Shown in pieces: positions 45,728 to 54,661 of a stretch of 64,000 bases of DNA. The notes under the pieces were generated by a model. That model saw only the letters and a program-made list of their open reading frames with translations, searched no databases and was not told the DNA's origin. Origin of the DNA: Nocardia asteroides. GTDB lineage: Bacteria > Actinomycetota > Actinomycetes > Mycobacteriales > Mycobacteriaceae. Position 1 is the first letter of the stretch. Each line of letters starts with the position of its first letter. The stretch lies in contig NZ_LR134352.1 in NCBI RefSeq assembly GCF_900637185.1, forward strand, positions 2,093,501-2,157,500, written 5' to 3'. The position numbers and the translations under genes were made by a program.

Positions 45728-46384
45728 TCAGTCGGGCAGGGTGCCCGACTCCGGCGGAATTCCGGTGTCGAGGAAGCGGATCAGGCGGGCGATGCGGGCG
45801 GTGTGGTCGACGCAGCGCTGGAACTGGCTGCCCAGCAGGGCCAGATCGATCGCCGCGCCGGTGCCCGCGTCGGCGTCGGTGGTGGTCAGGACGGTGCGCA
45901 ACCGCGCGCACCGGGTTTCCATCGCCTCGCCCGCGGTGCCGTCGTCGGCGACGAACCGGCCGGTCGCCACCGAAGCACTCACGCCGGCAACGCATTCGGC
46001 GGCCAGCGTGCCCATCGCGACCAGCTCGGCGAGCACCGGTTCCGGCGCGACGGCGCGGGGATGCGCGCGGTAGACGTACTGGCCCGCGGTCTCGGTGCGC
46101 CGCCCGATCCGCGAGAGTTCGCCGGCGATCTGGATGGCGGTCACCACGTGCCGGAGGTCGCGCGCGACCGGCGCCTGCAGCGCGAGCAGGGCCATCGTGC
46201 GGTTCTCGCAGGCGGCGAACATCTGCTGTAGCTGCTCGTCCAGCGCGAAAACCTCGTAGGTGGCGGTCAAATCGGCGCTCGCCAGCGCTTCGGTGACCCG
46301 CTCGGTCGCGTCGTGGGCGAGGCGCGACATGAGGGTGAGGTCGTTGGACAGGGCAACGAGCTCGAGGGTGAACTGGGTCCGCAC
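45728..46384 (-). CDS. phoU: PhoU-like phosphate signalling/uptake regulator
   Basis: The 218-aa protein consists of two three-helix PhoU repeats. Recognisable parts are VRTQFTLELVALSNDL at the start and APVARDLRHVVTAIQIAGEL in the middle, where PhoU proteins bind metal clusters. PhoU restrains the Pst transporter and PhoR kinase when phosphate is ample. No pst genes are adjacent. It is divergent from a cation/proton antiporter gene. GTG at 46384 gives the normal family length. Confidence 0.87.
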   Translation of the reverse strand: MRTQFTLELVALSNDLTLMSRLAHDATERVTEALASADLTATYEVFALDEQLQQMFAACENRTMALLALQAPVARDLRHVVTAIQIAGELSRIGRRTETAGQYVYRAHPRAVAPEPVLAELVAMGTLAAECVAGVSASVATGRFVADDGTAGEAMETRCARLRTVLTTTDADAGTGAAIDLALLGSQFQRCVDHTARIARLIRFLDTGIPPESGTLPD

Positions 46385-46478
46385 GCGCTGAATTGTTCCC
46401 CATCGAGGCGTTTCGGGGAATCCATCGGCCGATCTTTCGCGGCCGCGTATCCGGGCGCACTCGCGCGGGCCTGGGACG

Positions 46479-47582
46479 ATGGAGATCATGATTGCCGCGT
46501 TGAGGACCAGATGGACCCTGTTCACCCCGATACTCGCCGCCCTCGTACTCGCCGCGACATGGGGGCGGGACGTGCCGGGCGTCGTCGTGCTGGTGGTCGA
46601 CGTCGCCCTGGTCGGCGCGGTGCTGGCGGCGGTCTTCCACGCCGAGGTCGTCGCGCACCGGGTGGGTGAGCCGTTCGGCTCGCTGGTGCTGGCGGTGGCC
46701 GTCACCGTGATCGAGGTGGCCCTGATCGTGACGATGATGATCTCCGGAGGCGACAAGGCGGCCTCGCTCGCGCGCGACACCGTCTTCGCCGCGGTGATGA
46801 TCACCTGTAACGGCATCTTCGGGCTGGTCCTGCTGGTGGGCGCGCTGCGCAGGCGGGTCGCGGTGTTCAACCCCGAGGGCACCGGTGCCGCGCTGGCGAC
46901 CGTGGCGACCCTGGCGACGCTGAGCCTGGTGCTGCCCACCTTCACCACCAGCAAGCCGGGCCCGGAGTTCTCGCCCGCGCAGCTGGTCTTCGCTGCGGTC
47001 GCCTCGCTGGCGCTGTACCTGCTGTTCGTGATGGTGCAGACGGTGCGCCACCGCGACGACTTCCTCCCGGTCGAGGACGCGGGCGCCGTCGACGACACCG
47101 ATCCGCACCACGACACCGCCCCGTCCACCCGCACGGCGCTGATCAGCCTGGGTCTGCTGGTGCTGGCCCTGATCTGTGTGGTCGGCCTGGCCAAGGTGGT
47201 CTCGCCCGCGCTGGAACGCGGGGTGGCCGCGGCGGGCCTGCCGCAGTCGGCGGTCGGTGTGGCGATCGCGATGCTGGTGCTGCTGCCCGAGACGCTGGCC
47301 GCTTACAACTCCGCGCGCCGCAACCAGGTGCAGATCGGCCTGAATCTGGCGCTCGGCTCGGCCATGGCCAGCATCGGCCTCACGATTCCGGTGATCGCGC
47401 TGGCGACCATCTGGCTGAGCGGGCCGCTGGTGCTCGGACTCGGCGCCACCCAGATGGTGCTGCTCGCGCTGACCGTCGTGGTCGGCACGCTGACGATCGT
47501 GCCCGGCCGCGCGACCCTGCTCCAAGGTGGCGTTCACCTGGCGTTGTTCGCCGCTTTCGTGTTCCTGGCGGCCAGCCCGTAG
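46479..47582 (+). CDS. ChaA-type Ca2+(Na+,K+)/H+ antiporter, CaCA family
   Basis: The 367-aa protein has about 11 membrane helices in two related halves. The CaCA alpha repeats appear as VAVTVIEVALIVTMMISGG and LLPETLAAYNSARRNQVQ, with acidic residues at the ion site. A His/Asp-rich loop (DDTDPHHDTAPST) lies between the halves and may sense or bind cations. An in-frame ATG at 46488 is an alternative; GACGAT lies 7 nt before it. Confidence 0.85.
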   Translation: MEIMIAALRTRWTLFTPILAALVLAATWGRDVPGVVVLVVDVALVGAVLAAVFHAEVVAHRVGEPFGSLVLAVAVTVIEVALIVTMMISGGDKAASLARDTVFAAVMITCNGIFGLVLLVGALRRRVAVFNPEGTGAALATVATLATLSLVLPTFTTSKPGPEFSPAQLVFAAVASLALYLLFVMVQTVRHRDDFLPVEDAGAVDDTDPHHDTAPSTRTALISLGLLVLALICVVGLAKVVSPALERGVAAAGLPQSAVGVAIAMLVLLPETLAAYNSARRNQVQIGLNLALGSAMASIGLTIPVIALATIWLSGPLVLGLGATQMVLLALTVVVGTLTIVPGRATLLQGGVHLALFAAFVFLAASP

Positions 47583-47662
47583 CTGGAGTGTTGCGGATCA
47601 CACGGGGTGGTGTCCTGTCATGGAAACGGCGGAAAAGCGACGAGGGTCACCACCCCGTAATT

Positions 47663-47691
47663 TTGTTGTGACGCAGAGTACCGGTTAGCTT
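47663..47691 (+). promoter_or_regulatory. Possible promoter of the yrbE-mce operon
   Basis: TTGTTG (47663-47668) and TAGCTT (47686-47691) are separated by 17 bp. A transcript from here would carry a leader of about 80 nt including the small ORF at 47731. The element is inferred and has no direct support. Confidence 0.4.
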
Positions 47692-47730
47692 GCTGGAGTT
47701 GGCACCGACGCCGAAGCCAGAGAGTGCGGT

Positions 47731-47781
47731 ATGAAAATCACCATGCCCAGCGCTTCGCGAGCGGGCCGGGGGCATCGCTGA
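47731..47781 (+). CDS. Possible 16-aa leader peptide coupled to yrbEA
   Basis: ATG at 47731 opens a frame MKITMPSASRAGRGHR whose TGA (47779-47781) overlaps the ATG of yrbEA as TGATG. GAGAG lies just upstream. The yrbEA start itself has only a weak ribosome-binding site, so the leader could feed ribosomes to it by coupling. The same stretch can instead be read as an N-terminal extension of yrbEA from a GTG at 47724. Function is inferred. Confidence 0.4.
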   Translation: MKITMPSASRAGRGHR

Positions 47782-48626
47782 TGTCCACCGATCTGCATTC
47801 CGCGAAGCCGGATTCCGCCACCCAGATCGTCCGCAAGAATTTCACCGACACGGTCGTGTCGTCGTTGCGGACCTTCGGGCGCGCGGTCGACCTCGCGCAG
47901 GAGTCGGTCACCGGCACCGTCGCCGACGTCGCCCGCGGACATTTCCAGTGGCGCGAGACCCTCGTGCAGGCCTGGCGGCTGATCACGGTCACCGCGATCC
48001 CCGCGATCCTGATGGCCATCCCGTTCGGCGTGATCGTCTCGATCCAGGTCGGCAACCTGATCCACAGCCTGGGCGCCGACTCCATGCTCGGCGCCACCGG
48101 TGGCCTCGGCGTCATCAAGCAGGGCGCGCCCATCGCCACCGGCTTCCTGCTCGGCGGCGCCGGCGCGGCCGCGATCGCCGCCGACCTCGGCGCGCGCACC
48201 ATCCGCGAGGAGATCGACGCGCTCAACACCATGGGCATCAGCCCGGTGCACCGGTTGGTCATCCCGCGCATGATGGCGATGCTGATCGTGGCCCCGATGC
48301 TCAACGTGCTGATCATCTTCGTCGGTGTGCTGGCCGGCTACGCCGTCGCCGTGGGTGGCCAGGGCGTGACCCCGGGCAGCTACTGGTCGACGTTCGGCTC
48401 CTTCGCCACCGTCGCCGACGTGTGGGTCTCGCTGCTCAAGGCGCTGATCTTCGGCTTCCTGGTCGTGGTCATCTCCTGCCAGCGCGGCCTGGAGGCCAAG
48501 GGCGGCCCGCGCGGTGTGGCCGACGCGGTGAACGCCGCCGTGGTGCTCTCGGTGGTCTCGATCGCGATCGTGAACCTGCTCGCGACCCAGATCAGCGCCA
48601 TGTTCCTGCCGACGAAGCTGGCGTGA
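47781..48626 (+). CDS. yrbEA: YrbEA, permease subunit of the Mce lipid importer
   Basis: The 281-aa MlaE-type permease has about five membrane helices after a 60-residue amphipathic N-terminus. Family segments include AIPAILMAIPFGVIVSIQVG, the GAPIATGFLLGGAGAAAIAADLG helix region in part, and REEIDALNTMGISPV, the EExDAL coupling motif that contacts the ATPase. With YrbEB it forms the transmembrane core. GTG at 47724 is an alternative start. The stop overlaps the next start as TGATG. Confidence 0.92.
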   Translation: MSTDLHSAKPDSATQIVRKNFTDTVVSSLRTFGRAVDLAQESVTGTVADVARGHFQWRETLVQAWRLITVTAIPAILMAIPFGVIVSIQVGNLIHSLGADSMLGATGGLGVIKQGAPIATGFLLGGAGAAAIAADLGARTIREEIDALNTMGISPVHRLVIPRMMAMLIVAPMLNVLIIFVGVLAGYAVAVGGQGVTPGSYWSTFGSFATVADVWVSLLKALIFGFLVVVISCQRGLEAKGGPRGVADAVNAAVVLSVVSIAIVNLLATQISAMFLPTKLA

Positions 48627-49492
48627 TGGCTGCCTCCTCCTATATCCCCACCTCGCTGCACTGGCTGCGCAAGCCCGTCCGGCTCGGCAAGCGCATCGGC
48701 TCGGCCGGTGAATCGCTCGGCTTCGTGGCGGTGTTCGTCTGGCAGGTGCTGTCCTCGGTGCCGCTCACGCTGCGCCGCTACCGCGACGAGACGTTGCGCG
48801 CGGTCACCGACATGACCTGGGGTCGCGGCTCGATCATCGTCGGCGGCGGCACCGTGCCGATGATGATCGTGCTCGGCCTGGTGATGGGCGCCTCGGTGGG
48901 CGTCGAATCGTTCGCCTCCCTGGACATGCTCGGCATGGGCCCGGTGACCGGCGTGATCTCCGCCTACGCCACCACCCGTGAACTCGCGCCGATCGCGGCC
49001 GCCATCGGCTTCGCCGCCCAGGCGGGGTGCCGGATCACCGCCGAGATCGGCTCGATGCGCATCTCCGAGGAGATCGACGCGATCGAGGCGCTGGGCCTGC
49101 GCTCGGTGCCGTTCGTGGTGACCACCCGCGTCATCGCGGGCGCCATCGCCATCGTGCCGACCTTCCTGATCGCGCTGATCCTGTCGTACGGCGCCTGCCG
49201 CGGGCTGCTCACGATGGTCTACGGGCAGTCGGCCGGCGTGTACGACCACTACTTCTTCCAGTTCATCTCCGGCTTCGACATGATCGCCGCCGTCATCAAG
49301 GTGGCCGTGTTCGGCACGGTGGTGATCCTGGTGCACAGCTACTTCGGGTTCTTCGCCACCGGCGGCCCCGAGGGCGTCGGCATCGCCTCCGGGCGCGCGG
49401 TCCGGGCCAGCTCGGTGGCCATCGTCGCCATCGACATGGTGCTGTCGATCATGCTCTGGGGCTTCAACTCGGCGATCAGTTTTACGGGGTGA
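48626..49492 (+). CDS. yrbEB: YrbEB, second permease subunit of the Mce importer
   Basis: The 288-aa MlaE-type permease pairs with YrbEA. It has the coupling motif SEEIDAIEALGLRSVPFVV and about five membrane helices; RITAEIGSMRISEEIDA is highly conserved in the family. Translation is coupled to yrbEA. MceA starts 5 bp downstream. The ATPase partner (Mkl/MceG) is encoded elsewhere, as is usual. Confidence 0.92.
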   Translation: MAASSYIPTSLHWLRKPVRLGKRIGSAGESLGFVAVFVWQVLSSVPLTLRRYRDETLRAVTDMTWGRGSIIVGGGTVPMMIVLGLVMGASVGVESFASLDMLGMGPVTGVISAYATTRELAPIAAAIGFAAQAGCRITAEIGSMRISEEIDAIEALGLRSVPFVVTTRVIAGAIAIVPTFLIALILSYGACRGLLTMVYGQSAGVYDHYFFQFISGFDMIAAVIKVAVFGTVVILVHSYFGFFATGGPEGVGIASGRAVRASSVAIVAIDMVLSIMLWGFNSAISFTG

Positions 49493-49496
49493 GCTA

Positions 49497-50531
49497 GTGC
49501 CTAACTATGGAATGCCCGGCGTCGCCGCCGATCGGCGCACCTCGCGGCTGACCGGGGCGATCATCCTCGGCATCATCGCCGCGGTCGTGCTCGGCACGGT
49601 CGCCTACCGCAATCTGAAGACCGAAGAGGGCCTGCGGATCGCGCTGCACACCGAACAGCTCGGTGACGGCATCGGCGCGGGCAGCCAGGTCCGCATCGAC
49701 GGCGTCACCGTCGGCGAGGTCGCCGAGGTGACCCCCGGCGAGCGCGGCACCCAGCGGATCTCGCTGCTGCTCGACGCCGACCGGCTGCACGGCATCGACG
49801 ACAGCCTCGCCGTCGACTACGCCCCGACCAACCTGTTCGGCATCGCCGAGCTGGAACTGCGCCGCGGTACCGGCGGCGCGCCGCTGCGCGCGGGCGCGGT
49901 GCTCGACCTGACCGGCGCCCAGTCCGGCAGGGTCTACGACGCCACCATGAGCGCGATCCTGCGCAGCCTGTCCCAGGTCGGCATGACGGTGACCAGCCCG
50001 CAGATGGCCACGGTCGTGTCCCAGCTGGCCGCCGACTTCAAGGCGTTCACCCCGCTGGTGCAGGCGCTGATCACCGTCGCCAAGACCATCGCCGACAACC
50101 AGGACGTCGCGCCCTCGGAACTGTTCGGCAAGCTCGGCCCGGCCTTCGACGGCGGCGGCCAGTTCGCCGGCGCCACGATGCAGGTGATCGACACGCTCAG
50201 CGAGATCAAGGTGACCCAGGTCGACAAGGACCGCTACGACATCGGCGTCGGCGTGATCAGCGGCGGCATCCTGCCCGCCCTGAGCACCACCCTCACCACC
50301 GCGGGCGGCCACCTCGCCGAGACCACCGACATGCTCGCGCCGATGCTGTACGCGCTGGCGCAGATGTCGCCGAACCCGCGGCAGACCGGCGCCGACCTGG
50401 CCGCCCTGCTGAACAACCTGCGCGGCGCCATGCCCGACGGCCCGAACGGCCCGGTGCTCAATGTCGACGTCGAGCTCAGCGGTGTGCCCGCGATCGCGGT
50501 TCCGCTGTTCGGAAAGGCCGGTGCGCGATGA
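49497..50531 (+). CDS. mceA: MceA substrate-binding protein
   Basis: The 344-aa protein has one N-terminal membrane helix (LTGAIILGIIAAVVLGTVAY, about 18-37), then the MCE/MlaD domain (about 45-125: GDGIGAGSQVRIDGVTVGEV), then a long helical tail that forms part of the hexameric tunnel. It lacks the long C-terminal tail of Mce1A/Mce4A. GTG start 5 bp after yrbEB; the stop overlaps mceB as ATGA. Confidence 0.9.
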   Translation: MPNYGMPGVAADRRTSRLTGAIILGIIAAVVLGTVAYRNLKTEEGLRIALHTEQLGDGIGAGSQVRIDGVTVGEVAEVTPGERGTQRISLLLDADRLHGIDDSLAVDYAPTNLFGIAELELRRGTGGAPLRAGAVLDLTGAQSGRVYDATMSAILRSLSQVGMTVTSPQMATVVSQLAADFKAFTPLVQALITVAKTIADNQDVAPSELFGKLGPAFDGGGQFAGATMQVIDTLSEIKVTQVDKDRYDIGVGVISGGILPALSTTLTTAGGHLAETTDMLAPMLYALAQMSPNPRQTGADLAALLNNLRGAMPDGPNGPVLNVDVELSGVPAIAVPLFGKAGAR

Positions 50532-51532
50532 AGGTTGGCGGTGTCGCCCTGCGACTCGGGGTGTTCGCGCTGGTCATGCTGGCCGTGCTCGGATTGGTCT
50601 TCACCCTCATCAAGCGACCGGTGTCCGGTGACACCGAGGCCCACGACGCGCTGTTCACCGACGCCAACGGCCTCAAGGTCGGCAACGACGTGCGGATGTT
50701 CGGCGTGCAGGTCGGCAAGGTCGAGAAGATCAGCCTCGAGGGCGACAAGGCCAAAGTGCACCTCACGGTCAAGACCGACACCCCGATCTACGACAACAGC
50801 AAGCTGGCGATCCGGTACCAGAACCTCACCGGCCAGCGCTACATCGACCTGCAGCAGGCACCGAACCCGGGCACCCGGATCGCCGCCGACGCCAGGATCG
50901 GCGCCAACATGACCGTCCCGTCCTTCGACGTGACCAGCCTGTTCAGCGGCCTCAAGCCGGTGCTGGCGACGCTGTCGCCGGAGGCGATCAACCAGTTCAC
51001 CGCCAGCATGCTCGCCGTCATCGAGGGCGACGGCAGCGGCCTCGGCCCCGCGCTGACCGCGATCGACCAGCTCGCCGGCTACGCCGAGGACCGTCAGCAG
51101 GTCATCGACACCCTGATCCGCAACCTGTCCGACCTCGGTGACCGGCACGGCGGCCGCGTCGGCTACCTGCTGCCGCTGCTGGCCAGGCTCACCGACATCT
51201 TCGAGTCGATGCAGCGCAATATCGGCGGTGTCGCCCAGTTCGCGATGACCGCGCCGTCGGTGCTGGCGCCGGTGGACCGGCTGCTTGCCGCACTCGGCCT
51301 GGTGGAGGGTGGCAGCGCCGAGGTCGACGCGATGATCCGCGGCCTGTTCCCGAATCCGCAGGAGGCCGTCGACGTGTTCGGGCGGCTGCCCGGCCTGCTG
51401 GCCACCGTCGACGCGTCGCTGTCGCGCGACTTCGCCGACTTCACGCCGCACTGCAGCAACGGCCCCGCCGAGGTGCCCGCACCGCTGCAGGTGCTGATCG
51501 CCGGACAGAAGGTGACCGTATGCAACGCCTGA
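50528..51532 (+). CDS. mceB: MceB substrate-binding protein
   Basis: The 334-aa protein has an N-terminal helix (LRLGVFALVMLAVLGLVFTL), an MCE domain (GLKVGNDVRMFGVQVGKVEK, about 55-74) and a helical tail. The C-terminus carries a Cys pair (TPHCSNGP and KVTVCNA) typical of MceB proteins. The start overlaps the mceA stop by 4 nt. Its end overlaps mceC by 13 nt. Confidence 0.9.
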   Translation: MKVGGVALRLGVFALVMLAVLGLVFTLIKRPVSGDTEAHDALFTDANGLKVGNDVRMFGVQVGKVEKISLEGDKAKVHLTVKTDTPIYDNSKLAIRYQNLTGQRYIDLQQAPNPGTRIAADARIGANMTVPSFDVTSLFSGLKPVLATLSPEAINQFTASMLAVIEGDGSGLGPALTAIDQLAGYAEDRQQVIDTLIRNLSDLGDRHGGRVGYLLPLLARLTDIFESMQRNIGGVAQFAMTAPSVLAPVDRLLAALGLVEGGSAEVDAMIRGLFPNPQEAVDVFGRLPGLLATVDASLSRDFADFTPHCSNGPAEVPAPLQVLIAGQKVTVCNA

Positions 51533-52527
51533 AGTTCTTCTCCGGCGACCGCCCGATCATGGACGAGGCCACCAAGCGCGCCCGCGAACTGCGGATGGGC
51601 GTCATCGGCCTGAGCCTGGTGGTGCTGTTCGTCATCGGCGCCGCCGTGGTCTACGTGGTGCCACTGGGCAAGCACACCTACACCGCCGAGCTGAGCGAGG
51701 CGCAGTCGGTGCGCGAGGGCGACGATGTGCGCCTGGCCGGCATCTCGGTCGGCAGCGTCGTCTCGCTGGAGTTGAAGCCGGACAAGGTGCTGATGGAGTT
51801 CACTGTCGACTCCGACGTGTTCGTCGGCGACCAGACCTCCCTCGACGTGCGCATGCTCACCGTGGTCGGCGGCCACTACGTGGCGCTGTACCCGGCCGGC
51901 TCGCGGCCGCTGGGCGACGAACCGATCCCCGCCGATCGAATCCGCCTGCCCTACAGCTTGATCGAAACTTTCCAGGACGCGACCGCGCCGCTGGCCGCCG
52001 TCGACGGCGACACCGTGCGCAAGAACCTGGCCGCCGCCAATACCGCGATCGCGTCCTCGCCCGAGGCGCTGCGCACCACTCTCGACACCGTCGGCAAGTA
52101 CGTCGACATGCTCGACCGGCAGCGCTCGCAGGTGTCGAAGTCCATCGCGATCCTGGACGAGTACATCTCCATGTACGACGGCGCCAAGTCCGATCTGGGC
52201 CGGCTGATGGACAACGTCAACCTGCTCGAGGACGTGCTGCTGAGCAAGAAGGCCGAACTGGCCGAGGCGGTCCGGCTGCTGGTGTCGGTGGTGAACCGGC
52301 TGGCCGGCCTGGCCCCCAGCTGGGATTCCACGCTGAAGCCGCAGGCGCAGGCACTGGCCGACGCGCTGCCGCGGTTGCAGGAGCTCGAAGGCCGGTTCGA
52401 GCCGGTCATCGGGACCGTGGCCGACCTGCAGGCCAAGCTGTCGCAGCTGGTCGTGCCGGAAGCGGGCGTCGTGGTCGACCAGTCGAGCGCGCGGGTGTGC
52501 GTGCCGCTGCCGGGGAAGGCGTGCTGA
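51520..52527 (+). CDS. mceC: MceC substrate-binding protein
   Basis: The 335-aa protein has an N-terminal helix (LRMGVIGLSLVVLFVIGAAV), an MCE domain (VREGDDVRLAGISVGSVVSL) and a helical tail. The ATG at 51520 overlaps the end of mceB by 13 nt; a later ATG at 51559 (MDEATKRARELRMGV) is possible. The C-terminus has two Cys (RVCVPLPGKAC). It ends with a TGATG overlap into mceD. Confidence 0.88.
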   Translation: MQRLKFFSGDRPIMDEATKRARELRMGVIGLSLVVLFVIGAAVVYVVPLGKHTYTAELSEAQSVREGDDVRLAGISVGSVVSLELKPDKVLMEFTVDSDVFVGDQTSLDVRMLTVVGGHYVALYPAGSRPLGDEPIPADRIRLPYSLIETFQDATAPLAAVDGDTVRKNLAAANTAIASSPEALRTTLDTVGKYVDMLDRQRSQVSKSIAILDEYISMYDGAKSDLGRLMDNVNLLEDVLLSKKAELAEAVRLLVSVVNRLAGLAPSWDSTLKPQAQALADALPRLQELEGRFEPVIGTVADLQAKLSQLVVPEAGVVVDQSSARVCVPLPGKAC

Positions 52528-53615
52528 TGCTGAAACGACTGCTCGGATCCCAGGCGTTCATGTCGATCGCCGGTGTCATGGTGCTCGTCGTCGGTGTGAT
52601 CGGCGGCTACTTCGTCGCCTTCGATCCGCTGAAGAAGACCGAAAGCTATTGCGCGCTCATGCCCGACGCGATCGGGCTGTACCCGGGCAATCACGTGACG
52701 ATGCGCGGCATCGATGTCGGTGAGGTGACCGCCGTGCGCAACGAGGGCGCCAAGGTGCGCGTCGAATTCGAGGTCGACGCCGACCACCCGGTCTTGGCCG
52801 ACGCTTCCGCCACGACCGTCGCGTATTCGGTTGCCGCCGACCGCAATCTGGCGGTGCTGAGCAGCGGCGAGGAGACCGCGAAGTTCAGCGGCGGGTGTAT
52901 CACCAAGACACTGACCCCCAAGAGCATCACCGAGACGCTCACCGCGCTGGCGAGCCTGTCCGAGCAGCTCTCCGGCGCCGAGGCCGGGCAGCCGAGCGCG
53001 CTCGCCGACGGGCTCTCGGCCCTGGACCGGGCCACCGTCGGCACCGGTCCCACGGTCAACGAACTGGTGCACAAGCTCGGCTCGGCGATGAACAAGCCCG
53101 ACGCCGACATCGGCCACCTGGCGGGCCTGTTCGACGCGTTCGCCTCGGTGTCGAACCGGGTCGCCGCCAACTGGGGCGACCTGCAGTCCATGCTGGTCCG
53201 CCTGGCCCCGCTGCTCAACCAGGCCTCCGACGACCTGCTCGGCCCCGCCACCTCGCTGTTCGACGGGTTGCGCGAGCTGCTGCCGATGCTCAACGACTTC
53301 GCCACCATCCTCGGTGACCCGCTGATCAACGCGCTCGACGGCGCCGTTCCGCTGGTGAAGTTGTTGCGTGCCAACGTCGGATCGCTGCGCGAGGTGGTGC
53401 TGAAGATGCCCGCGCTCACCTCCGCGTTCCAGACCGCGGCCAACGGCACCGCGATCACCTACGCGCCGCCGAAGGTGGCCCTGCCCGGCGGCGAGGCCGA
53501 GCAGGTGTGCGCCGCGGTGAACGCGCTGCTGCCCGGCCAGTGCGCCGATCCGGCGCAGGGCCTGACCGATGTGAACCTCGCGCAGGTCGTCCTGGGAATG
53601 GCAGGTGCCCGATGA
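52527..53615 (+). CDS. mceD: MceD substrate-binding protein
   Basis: The 362-aa protein starts MLKRLLGSQAFMSIAG with a membrane helix (VMVLVVGVIGGYFVAF), followed by the MCE domain (GLYPGNHVTMRGIDVGEVTA) and a long helical tail. It is the longest Mce protein of this operon. Cysteines flank the MCE domain (SYCALMPDAI, GGCITKTL). Start overlaps the mceC stop as TGATG; the stop overlaps mceE as ATGA. Confidence 0.9.
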   Translation: MLKRLLGSQAFMSIAGVMVLVVGVIGGYFVAFDPLKKTESYCALMPDAIGLYPGNHVTMRGIDVGEVTAVRNEGAKVRVEFEVDADHPVLADASATTVAYSVAADRNLAVLSSGEETAKFSGGCITKTLTPKSITETLTALASLSEQLSGAEAGQPSALADGLSALDRATVGTGPTVNELVHKLGSAMNKPDADIGHLAGLFDAFASVSNRVAANWGDLQSMLVRLAPLLNQASDDLLGPATSLFDGLRELLPMLNDFATILGDPLINALDGAVPLVKLLRANVGSLREVVLKMPALTSAFQTAANGTAITYAPPKVALPGGEAEQVCAAVNALLPGQCADPAQGLTDVNLAQVVLGMAGAR

Positions 53616-54661
53616 ACACGCGAAAGACCTTGCGTCGCGGCTTGATCGCGCTGGTACTCGCGGCCGGTCTGGCCGTCTCGGGGTGTGGCTTCGACCCGGC
53701 CGAGGTGCCGGTGCCCGGCTCCACCGTGGCCGGACCCACCTACCGCGTGCAGATCGAGTTCAGCAGCGCGCTGAACCTGCCCGCCAAGTCCAAGGTGATC
53801 GCCAACGGCGCCGAGATCGGCACCGTCGACACCGTGCGGGTGATCCAGCCCGCCGACGCCCCCGCGGGCCGCGGCGGTTACGTCGTCGTCGAGGCCGACA
53901 TCCTCGACTCGGTGCAGCTGCCCACCACCACGATCGCCGAACTGCGGCAGGACACCATCCTCGGCGACATCCACGTTGCGCTCACCACGCCCAAGGACGG
54001 CTTCGGCAACCTGCTGCGCGACGGCGGGACCATCCCGATCGAGCGCACCAAACCGCCGGTGCAGCTGGAAGACACGATGGCCACCATGGCGCTGTTCGTG
54101 CAGGGCGGCGCGATCGGTCAGCTGCAGGACATGATCGGCCGCGTCAACTCGGTGATGCCGCAGGACCCGAAGGAGACCGCGCGCATCTCGGCGGTCATGG
54201 GCGCCGACGCCGCCGACCTGGCCGCGCATCTGGACCAGGTGGACCTGCTGGTGAACGGCCTGGCCGCCAACGCCGAGATCATGCACAACATCGAAGCCGA
54301 ACTCACCAACATCCTCACGCCGGAGGCCGTGCGCTCGCTGACCGGCACTCAGGACTCGATCGCCAAGACCATGGCGATCTTCCTCGCCCTCGGCCCGGTC
54401 GGTACCTCGCTGACCTGGCTGGCGCCCATCGCGGGCGCGGGCGACGCGGCGGCCACCGCGTTCCTGCCGCTGGCCACCGGCGGCTCGGCCGACCTGCGTT
54501 CCTCGACCAACATGGCCCTGCTCACCGCGCTGCTGCGCGACAAGGTGATCCCGTTCGCCGAGCGCGGCCCGAAGGTGAACGTCACCGGCGTCCACGTCGG
54601 CGAGGACGAGCAGGTCGAGCAGATCGTGACCGCGCTGCGGATGATCGGAATGGTGCGATGA
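53612..54661 (+). CDS. mceE: MceE lipoprotein of the Mce importer
   Basis: The 349-aa protein has a lipoprotein signal with lipobox V-S-G-Cys25 instead of a membrane helix, as expected for MceE (LprK-type). The MCE domain follows (SALNLPAKSKVIANGAEIGT), then a helical tail. Lipid anchoring at the N-terminus should hold it at the outer face of the membrane. ATGA overlaps join it to mceD and mceF. Confidence 0.92.
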   Translation: MNTRKTLRRGLIALVLAAGLAVSGCGFDPAEVPVPGSTVAGPTYRVQIEFSSALNLPAKSKVIANGAEIGTVDTVRVIQPADAPAGRGGYVVVEADILDSVQLPTTTIAELRQDTILGDIHVALTTPKDGFGNLLRDGGTIPIERTKPPVQLEDTMATMALFVQGGAIGQLQDMIGRVNSVMPQDPKETARISAVMGADAADLAAHLDQVDLLVNGLAANAEIMHNIEAELTNILTPEAVRSLTGTQDSIAKTMAIFLALGPVGTSLTWLAPIAGAGDAAATAFLPLATGGSADLRSSTNMALLTALLRDKVIPFAERGPKVNVTGVHVGEDEQVEQIVTALRMIGMVR

